A DNA stretch of 64,000 nucleotides from Pilaira anomala (taxonomy: Eukaryota; Mucoromycota; Mucoromycetes; Mucorales; Mucoraceae): NCBI GenBank assembly GCA_025716855.1, contig JAIXMQ010000008.1:62001-126000 (forward strand), in the 5' to 3' direction. Numbering within the stretch: the first letter of the stretch is position 1; every line of letters begins with the position of its first letter. The notes under the pieces are model-generated. The model saw only the letters and a program-made list of their open reading frames with translations, was not told the origin of the DNA and made no database searches. The position numbers were made by a program, and so were the translations under genes. Positions 1 through 10,741 of this stretch are shown here, one piece after another.

Positions 1-914
1 TTCTGTAGATATCAAAAGGAGAAATAGAGACACGATCTTCAACCTTGGCAACACCGACCCAAACAACAATACCACCGGCTTTTGCAAAATTAACAGCATC
101 TTCTGCTGTATTAGGACGACCAACACACTCAAATACAACATCGTATCCTTCACCAAGGGTTCCATCTACAGGAGGAAGTACACCAGGAGCATAAGCCTCG
201 GAAGCACCAAAGATCTCAAGTGCCTTTTGACGTCTCATCTCATTTGGTTCTATGACTGTAACACGTCCTCCACTATTGGATGCAAGAGCAATAGCCATTA
301 AACCAATAGGTCCAGCCCCAATTACAAGAACTGAGTCCCCAGTCTTAATCTTACCTTGATCAATTGCGTGTACGACACAAGAGAGTGGCTCAGCTAAAGA
401 AGCAACTTCAGCTGTTACATTGGAGGGTACAGCTATCACTGCACGAGCAGGGACAGAAACATACTGAGACATACCACCATCAACAGTAACACCAATACAG
501 AACAGATGATTGCACAAATGATACTTTTGATTACGACAAAATGCACATTGATTACAAGGCATATTAGGATCGATAGATACTAAATCGCCAACTTTAACGA
601 GTGCTTTTGTATCAGGATGGATCTCTTGTACATAACCGGAAAATTCATGCCCGATAACAACCTTCTTAGTAGCGTGAGGGGTCTCACCACGGCTGATATG
701 TAAATCAGTACCTTTTTTTTTGTAAGAGAAAAAGAATGTAAGAATAAACATAGTTATACGCGTTTTTTTTTTTTAAAACTTTACCACAAATACCAGAAGC
801 AGCTACCTTGACTAAAACTTCTCCAGGCATCACAGTAGGAATATCCTTCTTCATTAATTCGATACCACCTACATTTTGCCAGCTAGCAACCTTCATTTCT
901 TTAGAAGTACACAT
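1..914 (-). CDS. Zinc-dependent medium-chain alcohol/polyol dehydrogenase (3' part outside window)
   Basis: Two exons are visible, 785..914 and 1..711, joined over a 73-nt GT-AG intron (712..784). The gene runs off the window, so its C-terminus is missing. Seen: a catalytic-zinc start motif GICGTDLH that is completed only by the splice, a following GHEF, a structural-zinc cluster with spacing C-x2-C-x2-C-x7-C (CNQC, then C, then HLC), and a Rossmann motif GAGPIG. These define the zinc-containing medium-chain dehydrogenase/reductase family (sorbitol, xylitol, arabinitol, butanediol or threonine dehydrogenases). Such enzymes oxidise a secondary alcohol with NAD(P)+ in the cytosol. The substrate cannot be fixed from what is visible. 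The start is the only upstream ATG in frame. It is divergent from the aquaporin gene over about 395 bp. The family is near certain; the exact substrate is not. Confidence 0.9.
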
Positions 915-1308
915 TTTAACAAGTCAATAGATAATATTTTTTTTAAAAAAAAAAAAAATATTAAAAAAAGTTTTAAACAAACAGAAACTTTTAAATAATG
1001 TTTCGGAAGGTAACTAATTTAGCTTTTTATGCAAAAAGTCCGATTGGCGGATTTCACTTTCGAGATTTCCCAGACGTCACTAAACACCCGAAAATAGGGG
1101 GTAGAAAAAAAAAACTTAACATTTGTAAACTGTTGACGTTATGCCATCATTGATTGTAGTGATGTCAAAAAAATTAATTATACGAGGGACTTTAGCAAAC
1201 GGCAATTAACCTAGTTTGTTTCTTGTTACATGTATAAATATGGATCCCTGATATATCTAAAGCTCTTTTTTTTTTCAATTTATTCTTTTTTTACTGAAAA
1301 GTAATAAT
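915..1308. promoter_or_regulatory. Divergent promoter between dehydrogenase and aquaporin
   Basis: This 394-bp spacer separates two head-to-head genes. A TATA-like box (TATAAATA, 1233..1240) lies about 70 bp upstream of the aquaporin ATG and is followed by a T-rich stretch, which is common before fungal starts. An A/T-run region at 935-965 lies next to the dehydrogenase start. No transcription-factor site could be assigned with confidence. Confidence 0.6.
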
Positions 1309-2388
1309 ATGAGACCACTTTCAGATATTATGGGTGCCAATAGGGGCCCACCTCCAAATACAATTGTAGACGCCAAAGCGGCAGTTGGTGAATTTATCGG
1401 TATGACTGTCTTCATTTTTCTTGCTTTATCAGGTGTTCAAGGCGACCTTGAAGCACCAACTGGAATTGCACATGATCTTGGCATAACTCCATCTCAAATC
1501 CAAAGTATTGCTCTCAGTTTCGGTGTAGGCGTAACAGTTGCTCTTTTTATTAGTGGCCCCATATCTGGTGGTGTTCTTAACCCTGCCATCTTGTTGAGTT
1601 TAATGATTTCTGGTAATATTAATTGGCTCCGTGGCATCTTTTATTTTATTGCTCAAATGGGTGGTGCTATCCTGGGTGCATATTTCTCTAATTTCGTCAC
1701 AGCACATGAATTACAAGGTGTTAATTTATTGAATCCGGGATTTAATTACGCACAAGGTTTCTTTGCAGAATTACTTTTAACTTGTTGTCTTTGTCTTACT
1801 GTGTTGTTTGTTATTGTTGACAAGACTTCATTAGCTGATTTTGCTCCATTTGTGGTTGGTACTGCTATCTTCATATGCCATTTGATCGGTGCACCTATTG
1901 ATGGCACATCTATTAACCCTGCTCGTTCATTTGCTGCTTCTCTTGTCACAGGTAAATGGGCAAACCATTGGATTTTCTGGTTTGGCCCTTTAATTGGTGC
2001 TTTTTTTGCTGCTGTGATTTATATCGGTTGTAAAATGTTAGAAGACAAGTCTCAAAGTGAAATCTTGATAAATGAAGCAAATCACATGAATAATGTAGAG
2101 GGTAAAGGAATGCTTGATACTGGTCACGTTACTGGTAACGCAAACCATGGCCGTAATAACTATGAATCAAACCCTGGAAACCCTCCTGAAAACGCATTCA
2201 GCAACCAACAAGAAAATGGTATTTATCGTTCAAACGATGCTTCTAATGGAACAGGTAACGATATCTTTACCACAAGGCAGCCACAAAGAAATACAGTAGA
2301 CCCAAATATCAATGATCCAGATTATAACAATAATAACCAAAATTACACATCAAGGAATGATGGTTATCACGATGAAAATAATGCATAA
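1309..2388 (+). CDS. Aquaporin (MIP family), orthodox water-channel type
   Basis: A single uninterrupted 359-residue protein. It shows the two hemichannel signatures of the MIP family: SGGVLNPA (NPA at residues 91-93) and SINPAR (NPA at 203-205), with Arg206 following. His191 sits 12 residues before the second NPA Asn, as the selectivity-filter His does in water-specific aquaporins. That argues for water transport rather than glycerol transport. About six hydrophobic segments fill residues 25-245. Residues 250-359 form a hydrophilic, Asn/Gly/Asp-rich tail that is probably cytosolic and disordered. Location is expected to be the plasma membrane or an internal membrane. A TATA box lies upstream. 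The neighbouring polyol-type dehydrogenase could hint at osmotic regulation, but this is only inference. Confidence 0.95.
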   Translation: MRPLSDIMGANRGPPPNTIVDAKAAVGEFIGMTVFIFLALSGVQGDLEAPTGIAHDLGITPSQIQSIALSFGVGVTVALFISGPISGGVLNPAILLSLMISGNINWLRGIFYFIAQMGGAILGAYFSNFVTAHELQGVNLLNPGFNYAQGFFAELLLTCCLCLTVLFVIVDKTSLADFAPFVVGTAIFICHLIGAPIDGTSINPARSFAASLVTGKWANHWIFWFGPLIGAFFAAVIYIGCKMLEDKSQSEILINEANHMNNVEGKGMLDTGHVTGNANHGRNNYESNPGNPPENAFSNQQENGIYRSNDASNGTGNDIFTTRQPQRNTVDPNINDPDYNNNNQNYTSRNDGYHDENNA

Positions 2389-2736
2389 ATATCACTCATA
2401 ATCCCTTCCTTATTTCTTACTCTTTTTAAATTTTATTCAGCTTGCGCTCTATTATATATATATGTTTTAAAAACAATAAACAATACTTTGTATTAATAAT
2501 TATTTCAATCCTTAACAACTCGGTCTGTATCTTAAAAAAAAACAAAGTGAAAAATGTGATACAGTACAAAGGACTTCAAATAAATGCTTGAACACTGGTC
2601 TTTCTTTAGCATATATATGGCATATTCAAATATGTACAAATATACTCAAGGTAGAGAGTCTCTTTTTGTTTTTCTTCCTGCCATGGAGTGATAAATTCTA
2701 CTTTATTATACGGATTTTCAAGAGTACTATGGTCTA
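2389..2736. other. Intergenic, 3' region of aquaporin
   Basis: AT-rich spacer of about 350 bp. It holds a plausible 3' UTR of the aquaporin and a TA-rich run at 2452-2462, and it ends at the TA dinucleotide (2735-2736) that flanks the Fanzor element. No gene is seen. Confidence 0.6.
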
Positions 2737-2889
2737 CAGGATTTCCCACTATTTTTGGGAATTAATATGGAAATTAATGGGAAAAAATTTAAAAGTTTGA
2801 AAAAGTTAGTTAGTAATGTGATTCTTACATAGACGTTTTAAGGCTTTACCTGTATCAAGGTTTTCCAAAGCGATAACTTAGGAGGATAA

Positions 2890-5265
2890 TTATTGTTGAA
2901 GACGAGTTTTTTTTTCTCCCAGTTTGATTGGGTCATAGTTTTTTCTTTTGATTGAGTCTTTTTGACTTCTCAAGAATATCGCAGGTTTCTGGGATGTAGT
3001 CCTTAAGCTAATTACGATCTTCCTAAAATTTAATACAGCAGCAAGATCCCTGTTCCACAATCGATACTTTACATTCTCTTGATCCTTTTCAGTTAATGCC
3101 TGTTTCTCCAAACAGTTTTGATTTATGCATCTAAAACACAAGTTATTTAAACCTTTCATTGATATAAAATATGTAAGAAATACCTTAAAAGCCTATGGCT
3201 TGTTACTTTTGGATTAGCTGAACGTCGGTATGGCCTTGGATTAATACATTCTTTAAAAGTTGATAGCTTGTTTTCACAAGAAGGACAGATACTAGAAGTT
3301 TTGAACTCATCCAAAAGATAAACTTTAAACCCTTCTTTTCGTAAGCTATTTCTTAATCCGTTTCCTTTAATGGGTTCGTGAAACCTTGTGCGGGAAGCAG
3401 ACCAATTTCCCAAAATTAAGATACAATCCTTTCCAAGCTTTTTTCTGATGTTTTTTGATAATCGTTTGGTTGATTGAATTTTATTGATATGGGCACTGAG
3501 CTTCATCTTTCTAAAGGGGATAAAGTCTTTCTTTCTCTTATCCTTCTCTACATCTTCATTTGAATAGTATTCTTGCATCTTAGAAGTAACTTCAGCTCTA
3601 ATCTTTAAGTATTCAACAAATGCTCCCATCTTTACTGTGAGTGGCGAGCACTTGCTGAGTTTGTCCTCGCAATCTTGAATGTCTTTTGGTTTCAACTGTT
3701 GCCACAGCTTTTTAAATTTTGTTGATTTTGTTTCCTTTGCTTTTTGATTTCTCGTGTACCTGTAAATTTTTTTGTTATTGACTGTGCTATCTTCGTGCAT
3801 ACAATAAATTAGATCACGTCGACCAGGATCAATGAATACACATTTTCCATCTGTAGATCGTAGTTCCTCGTTGGGGATTTGTTCAATATATTTGAGTTCT
3901 TCATCTTCCACTAAACTGGCCTTGGGATTACTTGTACCACCTTTAGACGTGCCGAAATTTTGTTTTATTACAGAAATACCTATGCCATCTGTCATTATAG
4001 TTCCTCTGAACTTCATGGAGCTGTTTAGGCCTTGATCTTTGAAAGGTTTTGAAGATAAATTTAGGACTTTTCCCCAGATATACCGTTTATCCAATTTGCT
4101 TCTTTGGGAATTTTTTAATATATGATTGTTCAATATCATAGTATCAATAGTCATATATGACGGAATAAAAGTCTTTCTTACAGGAAAGCATTGGAATAAT
4201 TTGAACTTGTTAGCCTCGCATACCGTACCCACTCTATTTAAGGCTGAAAAAATTTTCAGGCTTTTGGAGCCTTAAATCGTATCATAGCCTTATTTCTGAT
4301 TTGAGGAAGTTAAGATATGGCCAAAATTTTCAGAGAATTGCGGCCTTAATCGGAAACGGCCTTAAATCGAACGGCCTTAAATAGAGCAGGTACTGTATCT
4401 CTGCTAGTTTAAATGAGCAAGTAAGTGTTTTCCTGGATTTATAATAGCATCATAATAAACGGAATCTTTTTTAAACTTGTAAGTTTCAGGATAAGCAGAA
4501 AGTATGTCCTTAATACAGTTGATAATAGCCTTTTGATCTTGGAATTCTTTTGGGATTCGACTGATATCTCTTGATGGAATAGCCAGTTTAAGTTGTGTAG
4601 CAGGTTCCAGAATGTTACTTTTAATTTTGGCTTTAGTTTCCTCTTTTGAGTAGCCTTGCTTTTTCAAATCGCTAGTCAATTGTGAGATACGTTGCTTCAG
4701 TCCAATCAGTTTATTGACAACCATTCTCAGCTTATTTCCAAAATCTTTAGTGATTGCATTAATACAAGCAGTTTGTATTTTTGTAGCTTCATATGAGGTT
4801 ATTTGTTGAGCAGAGGGTAGTTTGATTGGCGTGAATGATGAATCTCTACAATACGATGCTTTATACTTGTTTATCATCTCTCCATATGCCTTTACTTTGC
4901 CCGATAGTCTATTAACATTCACAGTTTTACTGTCTAAAAGTGATAAAAACACTTCCTTGTAAAAACCTTGGACTGCATACTCTTCTAAATTAAGATTGAC
5001 CTCTTCGATAAATATGTATCTTGTAAACGAATACGTATGGGTAACGATAATATGACCGTAATGAACGAGTTTCTCCAAAATAGAAAGATATTGAGGTTTC
5101 CATCCTATTCCAGTAATTAAAGACTTTACAGTCATAACCTTTTTACCATTATCATCAGTGTCTATTAATAATGTATTCACCTGTGAAAATAAACGTGAGC
5201 AAAATAATACATTTAAACCAGTTAAAAATACTTACAGAGGTATATTGTTCAACGGATTTCCCCAT
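2890..5265 (-). pseudogene. Fanzor (eukaryotic TnpB-like RuvC nuclease), split by a MITE
   Basis: Segments on the minus strand: first exon 5236..5265 (ATG at 5265; MGKSVEQYTS), intron 5181..5235, main N-terminal part 4396..5180, MITE 4223..4395, central part 3184..4222, intron 3131..3183 and last exon 2890..3130. About 700 residues in all. Seen: RuvC-I Asp in FIDPGRRD; the Fanzor/TnpB-type block GNWSASR...KGNGLR...DEFKTSSICPSC with RuvC-II Glu in DEF and the first zinc-ribbon Cys pair; the second Cys pair in RCINQNC, which forms only after removal of the 53-nt intron; and RuvC-III Asp in WNRDLAAVLNF. The family consists of RNA-guided DNA endonucleases related to TnpB. The gene is broken by the MITE and by a one-base loss near 4409 that brings an early stop (TAG at 4404-4406). 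All catalytic motifs are otherwise retained. Confidence 0.85.
4223..4395. mobile_element. 173-bp MITE inside the Fanzor gene, copy 1
   Basis: Non-coding element with terminal inverted repeats (right end reversed CAGTACCTGCTCTATTTAAG; left end CCGTACCCACTCTATTTAAG), flanked by TA at 4221-4222 and 4396-4397. CAGT ends with TA duplication suit a Tc1/mariner-type MITE. Internally it repeats the motif GGCCTTAA several times near the right end. Taking out the element with one TA brings the upstream and downstream coding parts into the same frame (shown best in the second copy). The insertion therefore hit an intact reading frame. Confidence 0.85.
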
Positions 5266-5486
5266 TTTTACTCAAGGAAGAAATTGTTAAGAAAGAGGAA
5301 AGAACAAAGAAGAAAAAAAGAAGGATTTTGACAGTATTTATCAAACTGGTTATTGGTTTTTAGGACTGGTAAAAAAAAACTTGTTTGTATTTTATAACGT
5401 AAGCAATTACACTAATTAATCAATGCATGATGATGTATCTCCTATCTCATTTTTGAATACCATACTTTTTCAATTATTTTATAAAA

Positions 5487-5922
5487 ATAAGAGAAAGAAA
5501 GACTTAATCCCCTTTAGAAAGATGAAGCTCAGTGCCCATATCAATGAAATTCAATCAACCAAACGTTTATCAAAAAACATCAGAAAAGAGTTTGGAAAGG
5601 ATTGTATCTTAATTTTGGGAAACTGGTCTGAAACCTGCGATATTCTTGAGAAGTCAAAAAAAAAAAAAACTCAATCAAAAGAAAAAACTATGACCCGATT
5701 AAATTGGGGAAAAAAACAATAATTATCCTCCTAAGTTATCGCTTTGGAAAACCTTGATACAGGTAAAGCCTTAAAACGTCTATGTAAGAATCACATTACT
5801 AACTAACTTTTTCAAACTTTATTCAAAATTTATTCCATCAACTTTCAAACTTGGTTTTATTAACTTTTAAATTTTTTCCCATTAATTTTCATATTGATTC
5901 CCAAAAATAGTGGGAAACTCTG
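5487..5922 (+). repeat. Right inverted arm of Fanzor element copy 1
   Basis: Reverse complement of 2737..2989 plus 3398..3541. It contains a stretch translating to the Fanzor segment with FRKMKLSAHIN and ILILGNWS, then jumps directly to the 3' end of the gene. A 99-residue open frame starting at 5423 is a by-product of this arm, not a gene. The arm also holds about 48 bp of non-coding sequence (around 5818-5868) that the left arm lacks. It ends at the TA flank. Confidence 0.85.
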
Positions 5923-6824
5923 TATGTTGACTTTGGTAGTGTAGTAGTTAAGTGCTGAAATTGTAATCTAATCTAATTGCTTCTTGCTAATTCCCCTTTC
6001 CTTTTTAGAGTATACCATAATCATTTATTTTCAGAATATTTGTATTCGACAATGACATAACTGCCATTAAGTTTGTTGTATAAAAAATATATTAAATGTT
6101 TAGGTAATATTTAGATTGTTTCCTTAATATATACATACAATAGCACTGAAACCTTGCGCCACTTTCCGAAATAGTCTGTTACTATACCAACGTGTGTGGT
6201 AATAGGTATGGTTACACACATATTTCTGTAATAATAGGATTTTATTGCATGTTCCAAAGTAGCAAGAAAAGCTTTTTATCCTTCACTTTGATTTAATCTA
6301 GCTTTATAAGAAACAGTGGAATTTTTTAAAGCGTATATTTGTTAAATAATGATAAAGTACTTGTAAAAAAAAAATGCTTTTTGTTACCTGATAATTAAGA
6401 TTAGTTTTTTTTTTGTAATTTTCTCGTGCTTCTCTTTTCTTACTATCGCGATAAAAAAAAAAGGGCGATTTGGGATATCTTTCTTGAAATATATGGCTAT
6501 ATTTCATTTTTCAATTACGAAAGGAGGGATAACAATGAGTGACTTCAGAGTAGTATATTTGCTATAAATTAGTGAGATTCGTAATATCGATCTTTCCCAG
6601 CGAGAGGTTTGAACTCCATTATATTTATAAGGTAAATTTATTGTGTAAGAAAAAAAAAAAAAAGTGTGTCGAGCGTATTATGGCTGTGTGGGAGTGTAAA
6701 ATTTGTGAAATGGGTTAGGTGTGCGCGTGTGTGAGAGTGTAAGCGTGTGTAGGTGTAAGTAAGTGTGTGAGTGTGTGAGAAAATACTATGTACAATTATA
6801 AATAAAGAAAAATAATAACTAATT
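5923..6824. other. Intergenic, with TG-rich low-complexity tract
   Basis: AT-rich spacer between the Fanzor element and the GATA-factor gene. A degenerate (TG)n tract with GTGTGAG-like units occupies about 6714..6781 and probably lies in the 3' flank of the GATA gene. Several short A or T runs are present. No convincing gene or RNA is seen. Confidence 0.6.
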
Positions 6825-7455
6825 TCAACTTCTCTTTAAAAGCGTAAGAACAGCAGCAGCTTCTACTGCATCTTCGCCAACATAAACAGATAGAGTTTCA
6901 GTGTCATATGTCAGTAAAGAAGAGAGCTCTCTTTTGATATCGTGTTGTTCCATTAAACTTGTAATTGAGGGAGAGTGATGTGGTGAAGAAGAAAAGGATT
7001 CTAAAGGACTACGATCAGAAGTAGAAGAAGAGGCACTTTGACCTTCCCAATTTACAGGTTGATTAGCAGGTTCTCTCGGTGCAGGCACAGCAAATGTATC
7101 GTAATATTCTTGTTGTTCACTATTTCGCTTCTTAGTTATTCTTTTACCATGACCTGCATTAGATCTTTTTCTTTTCTTTTCAGCTTTACTGCCCCTTCTA
7201 TTTGGTACTGGTACAATTGTATCTGGTGCGTCATTACCATTCAATATTTTACCATGTTTCCATTTTACCCCACAAGCATTACAAAGAGTACCTGCCCCTT
7301 GAGGTCCTCTACGCCACATAGGCGTCGATTTAGAACCACAATATAAACATTTCTTTATTTGGTTTGAAGCATTATTTCTATGCGCGGTCTTTTGTTGTGG
7401 TTGTGGTTGTGGTTGTGGTTGTGGTTGCGGTGGCTGTTGCGGTTGTTGTTGTTGC

Positions 7456-7495
<40 letters not shown>

Positions 7496-8747
7496 GAATA
7501 ACAGGACTCAGTACTTTATCTTTTTTTTTATTATTGTTAATAAAGAAAAATAGGTAAAAGAAAAATAAATAAATTACCTTTCTCCCATGCGAACTGCTCA
7601 TCACCACTACTCCAGTCGTCATTTTTAGATACTTGATAATCGTCGTCCAATTGGTTGGGAAGAGAAATAGCTGTTTCAGGAATAGATTTATGATGAATTA
7701 CTCTCTCACTATGAAGTTTCATCTATTTTTGACCGAAAAGGAATAATGAATACAAGGTGATATTGTATTTATAAGAGAGAAAGAGAGAGGGAGAGAGAAA
7801 GATAGAGAAAAAAACTTACCAATTCCATCATATTTTGACACATGGTTTCGTAAGCAGATACCATTTGTTTAATAGCTCGATATAGCTCATGCGGTACATT
7901 AGATAAAACGATATTATTCACATGGCCTTCATTTTTAGACTGATCTGGTAAAGTCAATTTACAGCTTGTACTGCATACAGCAGCAAATTCTTCCAACTTT
8001 GTTTTAAAGGAACCTTCTTCCACAATAGGAGGAGGATAAGAATGACAACCACATTGCGAATTCTGTGAGATGCCGCAAGATTGAGGAAAGAAAGAAAATA
8101 GCAACTAATATATACATATTTACATATATATAAATATCGTTACTTTCTTTTGAAAAAAAAAATTCATTTGATGTGTAGTTATTACCTTGTGTGGAATAGA
8201 TTCAGTTAAACATTCAGTTACTGCGTCCCGAGGTAAAACGAAAAATGTGTGTTCTGGTGATAAATGAACGGTACCTTTATCGACCGTAAAAATAATCTCG
8301 TAACGAATCACACGTCTACGCTTTCTTTTCTTTGGTGGCAATCCTTTTATATTATTATTACAAGTATTATTATTACTTAGAGCAAAATTTGCTAACCCGT
8401 CCAAAGAATTAGGTGGACTTTCGGGTGTACCATCTTCCTCAGGGCTCGAAACTTCTTGATGTAACTTGGATTCTGAAATTTCCGACTCGGTAATCTCATA
8501 AAAAGTAACTTGAGGGAAATCAACTGATCCCGACTTGAGTGAACAAGTACCAAGACAACGGTTTTGGAACCGATGCACATGGCCATCAACTGGATCGATA
8601 TAATCTTGACTGATATGTAATGGTAACTTGTAAAGCTGAAACGCATCTAAAAGAGTGGACCTTTCTTTCTCGTAAATAAAGTGTGAAACTATCAAAACGA
8701 TTGCTTCTTTATATTTACCCACTGAATTCTTGCCTAGTTGAAAGCAT
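6825..8747 (-). CDS. GATA-type zinc-finger transcription factor with polyQ/QP tract
   Basis: Four or more exons: 6825..7519, 7578..7722, 7820..8062 and 8186 to about 8722, with splice frames that join cleanly. The first exon is unsure. No in-frame ATG lies in the long first open segment, so a short upstream exon starting at ATG 8747 (MLSTRQEF) is proposed, followed by a small intron. The DNA-binding domain is C-x2-C-x18-C-x2-C (CLYC, then [18 protein letters not shown]) followed by GVKWKHGK. The 18-residue loop is the white-collar-like fungal GATA class. No PAS domain is recognised. Upstream of the finger is a run of about 18 Gln and then alternating Pro-Gln. A basic patch (KKRKRRR) in the first large exon may be a nuclear signal. 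Expected role: nuclear transcription regulator. The target pathway is unknown. Confidence 0.85.
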
Positions 8748-9047
8748 TTTGTTTGATGAACAGCAACAAAAATAAAAATAAAAAAAGATGAAGAGAAAAT
8801 ATATGTGTGTATATATTAAAAAAGAAGAAGAAGAAGAAGAAAAAAAAAAAAAAGATAACAAGGGGGTTCAATTAGATGAGCCGATGAAGTAAAAATAGAT
8901 CGATGAGCGATTTGTAGTCAATAGTACAGACGAAAGTAGATTAAAAGAGATGAGTTATAGTTACTAACTAGATTAGAAAAAGAAAAAGAAAGAAACGTCA
9001 AGATGAGAAAAGTAAAGAGAGAGAGAGAGTGGAGCACACTTATTTTC

Positions 9048-9092
<45 letters not shown>

Positions 9093-10741
9093 CCAAAAAA
9101 ACAAAAAACCGTGCGAAACCAAAAAGTAAAAATATTGTTGGAATGATAAAAGAGACAAGCTTTGGCTAAGGAAACTCCGAAATACAATTCTTTCCTGTCT
9201 ATTTTTTCGTATGCAGGTTTATTGTCCATTCATCAAATCTTGGTCAGGGGTGAAATCGTTATTTGCCAATGTCTTACAGAAACAAAAATCCTCTTTACGC
9301 CAAGATCATAATGCCTTTCTTGCGGCATTTTAATGTTTTTTTTTCTTTATGGTTAATCAAAAAAGCATTAATCTTCTTGTAATATACTTGTATAAAGAAT
9401 ACAGATGTTTCCACATATCAGAGTTTATTTACTGTAATTTCTATAAGAATATCCTGTATTGTGATCAACTCTCGAGGATTGCATAATAATAATAATACAA
9501 AATAAATAAACCTGTCAGTGAACTGTCAATACTTGGAATCAAGTTGAAACATTAACGAAATCTACATATGAAATATCAATATAAAAGCATTCTTTTATAT
9601 TTAAGAATAAGTATCAAACACACAATTATACAATAAGTTGCTCGATTGACAACCCAATTGAAATTTTAGGATTTCTGTGTGATTCTGTAACACAAAAAAA
9701 AAGGGCATCACACAATCATGTCGGTACCTGATTTTTTTCTTTTTGTTATGTCCATGACAATAAACTCTCAAAGCAAATTAATGAAACAAAGTAAAATTTA
9801 AGTTACAACTTCTTAAAATATATAAATAAATTAAGCTTATTGAACAATTTTGGTCAGTACATTGTTAACTTGTTTTTTCGGGTTCGTTTTTTAAACAGCA
9901 GCTATAATTATTACACAAGAATTAGAAAAAAAAAGCAACTATATCAGTAGCTCCTTATAGGAAATAATTAAAAATGCCATTGTACATGAGCTCTTAGCTC
10001 TTAGTATGAATGAACAACCTAGCTTAAAATACTATGCAAATAATTCTAACATCATGATTAATAGAGTTAATTGCGCCTATCAAAATCCTATCTGTGTAAT
10101 GAAGGAACTCTGTTTTTTTATAGCGCTGACAGAACTTCATGCTACATTTATGACTGACTCGCCTCCTTTTTAGAAAGACATTAATGTAGAGGCCATGTAA
10201 AATTTCAGTTATATAAAACGTTCTTTTAGTTTGTTTCGGTGCATTTATTTTCTCTGCTGGTAGAAAAAAAATAAGTAAAAAAATAAAATAAAACAAAAGT
10301 CTCAAAAAAAAACGATTAGTTAGTTTTTTTTTATCTTTCTCTACTACTATTATTTGCACGTTATACATTCAAGCAGCCGTAATTTTATTATTTGGAAATA
10401 TATTGGTTTATATCCATGCTAGCAGTTAATAAAAATACAATAATTCCTTTAATCTTCATTTTAGTTATTTGTTCTTTCTGTTCGATGCAATATCAAGTAT
10501 GAACAATATTCATTAAAACTAAGCTGGCCAATATTCCTTGGCAAGGAAATGGATATAAATAAATATATCTGTTTTGATTCCTTCAAATAATAGGTTAACT
10601 AAATAAATAAAAGCTGGTATAAGCTGACAACTCAATAATCAAGTGATTGGCTTTTATACCATTTTTTTTATTGTTTGTCTTACTCTTTTGACATTTATAT
10701 TACTCTATATCAGTAGTTTTAATTTTTTTTAAAAAAAAAAA
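8748..10741. other. Intergenic with long T homopolymer and GAA tract
   Basis: Nearly 2 kb without a supported gene. It holds an AAG/GAA microsatellite (8822-8841), a CT/GA-rich stretch upstream of the GATA gene and an uninterrupted run of 37 T (9052..9088). Small open frames at 8918..9229 and 10024..10368 are low-complexity and have no recognisable features. No tRNA-like fold was noticed. Confidence 0.6.
9052..9088. repeat. 37-T homopolymer
   Basis: Uninterrupted T run in intergenic DNA upstream of the GATA gene. It may also be an assembly weak point. Confidence 0.9.

Larger units (their letters stand above)
2737..5922 (-). mobile_element. Fanzor-bearing transposon, copy 1 (TA-flanked, long inverted arms)
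   Basis: A 3186-bp element flanked by TA on both sides (2735-2736 and 5923-5924). Both ends begin CAGRRTTTCCCACTATTTTT read inward and continue as near-identical inverted arms. The arms extend from non-coding DNA into the 3' coding part of the nuclease gene. The right arm (5487..5922) is an inverted, internally deleted copy of the left side. The left side additionally keeps about 408 bp (2990..3397) with the C-terminal catalytic part. TA target duplication and CAG-type ends are typical of Tc1/mariner-like cut-and-paste elements. Fanzors are known to ride in several eukaryotic transposon types. A second copy lies at 35562..38248. No DDE transposase is encoded here, so mobilisation in trans is likely. 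Confidence 0.85.

Noticed and set aside
3156..4232. Apparent separate 358-residue gene starting near 4232
   Set aside because: The start is a GTG created inside the MITE end; the true frame continues into the Fanzor N-terminal part upstream.
5423..5722. 99-residue frame on the plus strand (and its twin at 37830..38135)
   Set aside because: It is the inverted arm of the Fanzor element, carrying antisense-oriented Fanzor sequence with a deletion; it has no start context or intact domain.
6714..6781. TG tract as a telomere-like or CRISPR-like repeat
   Set aside because: Irregular units without spacers; ordinary low complexity.
10024..10368. 114-residue hydrophobic frame
   Set aside because: Low-complexity Phe/Leu stretch in AT-rich DNA, no domain or promoter support.
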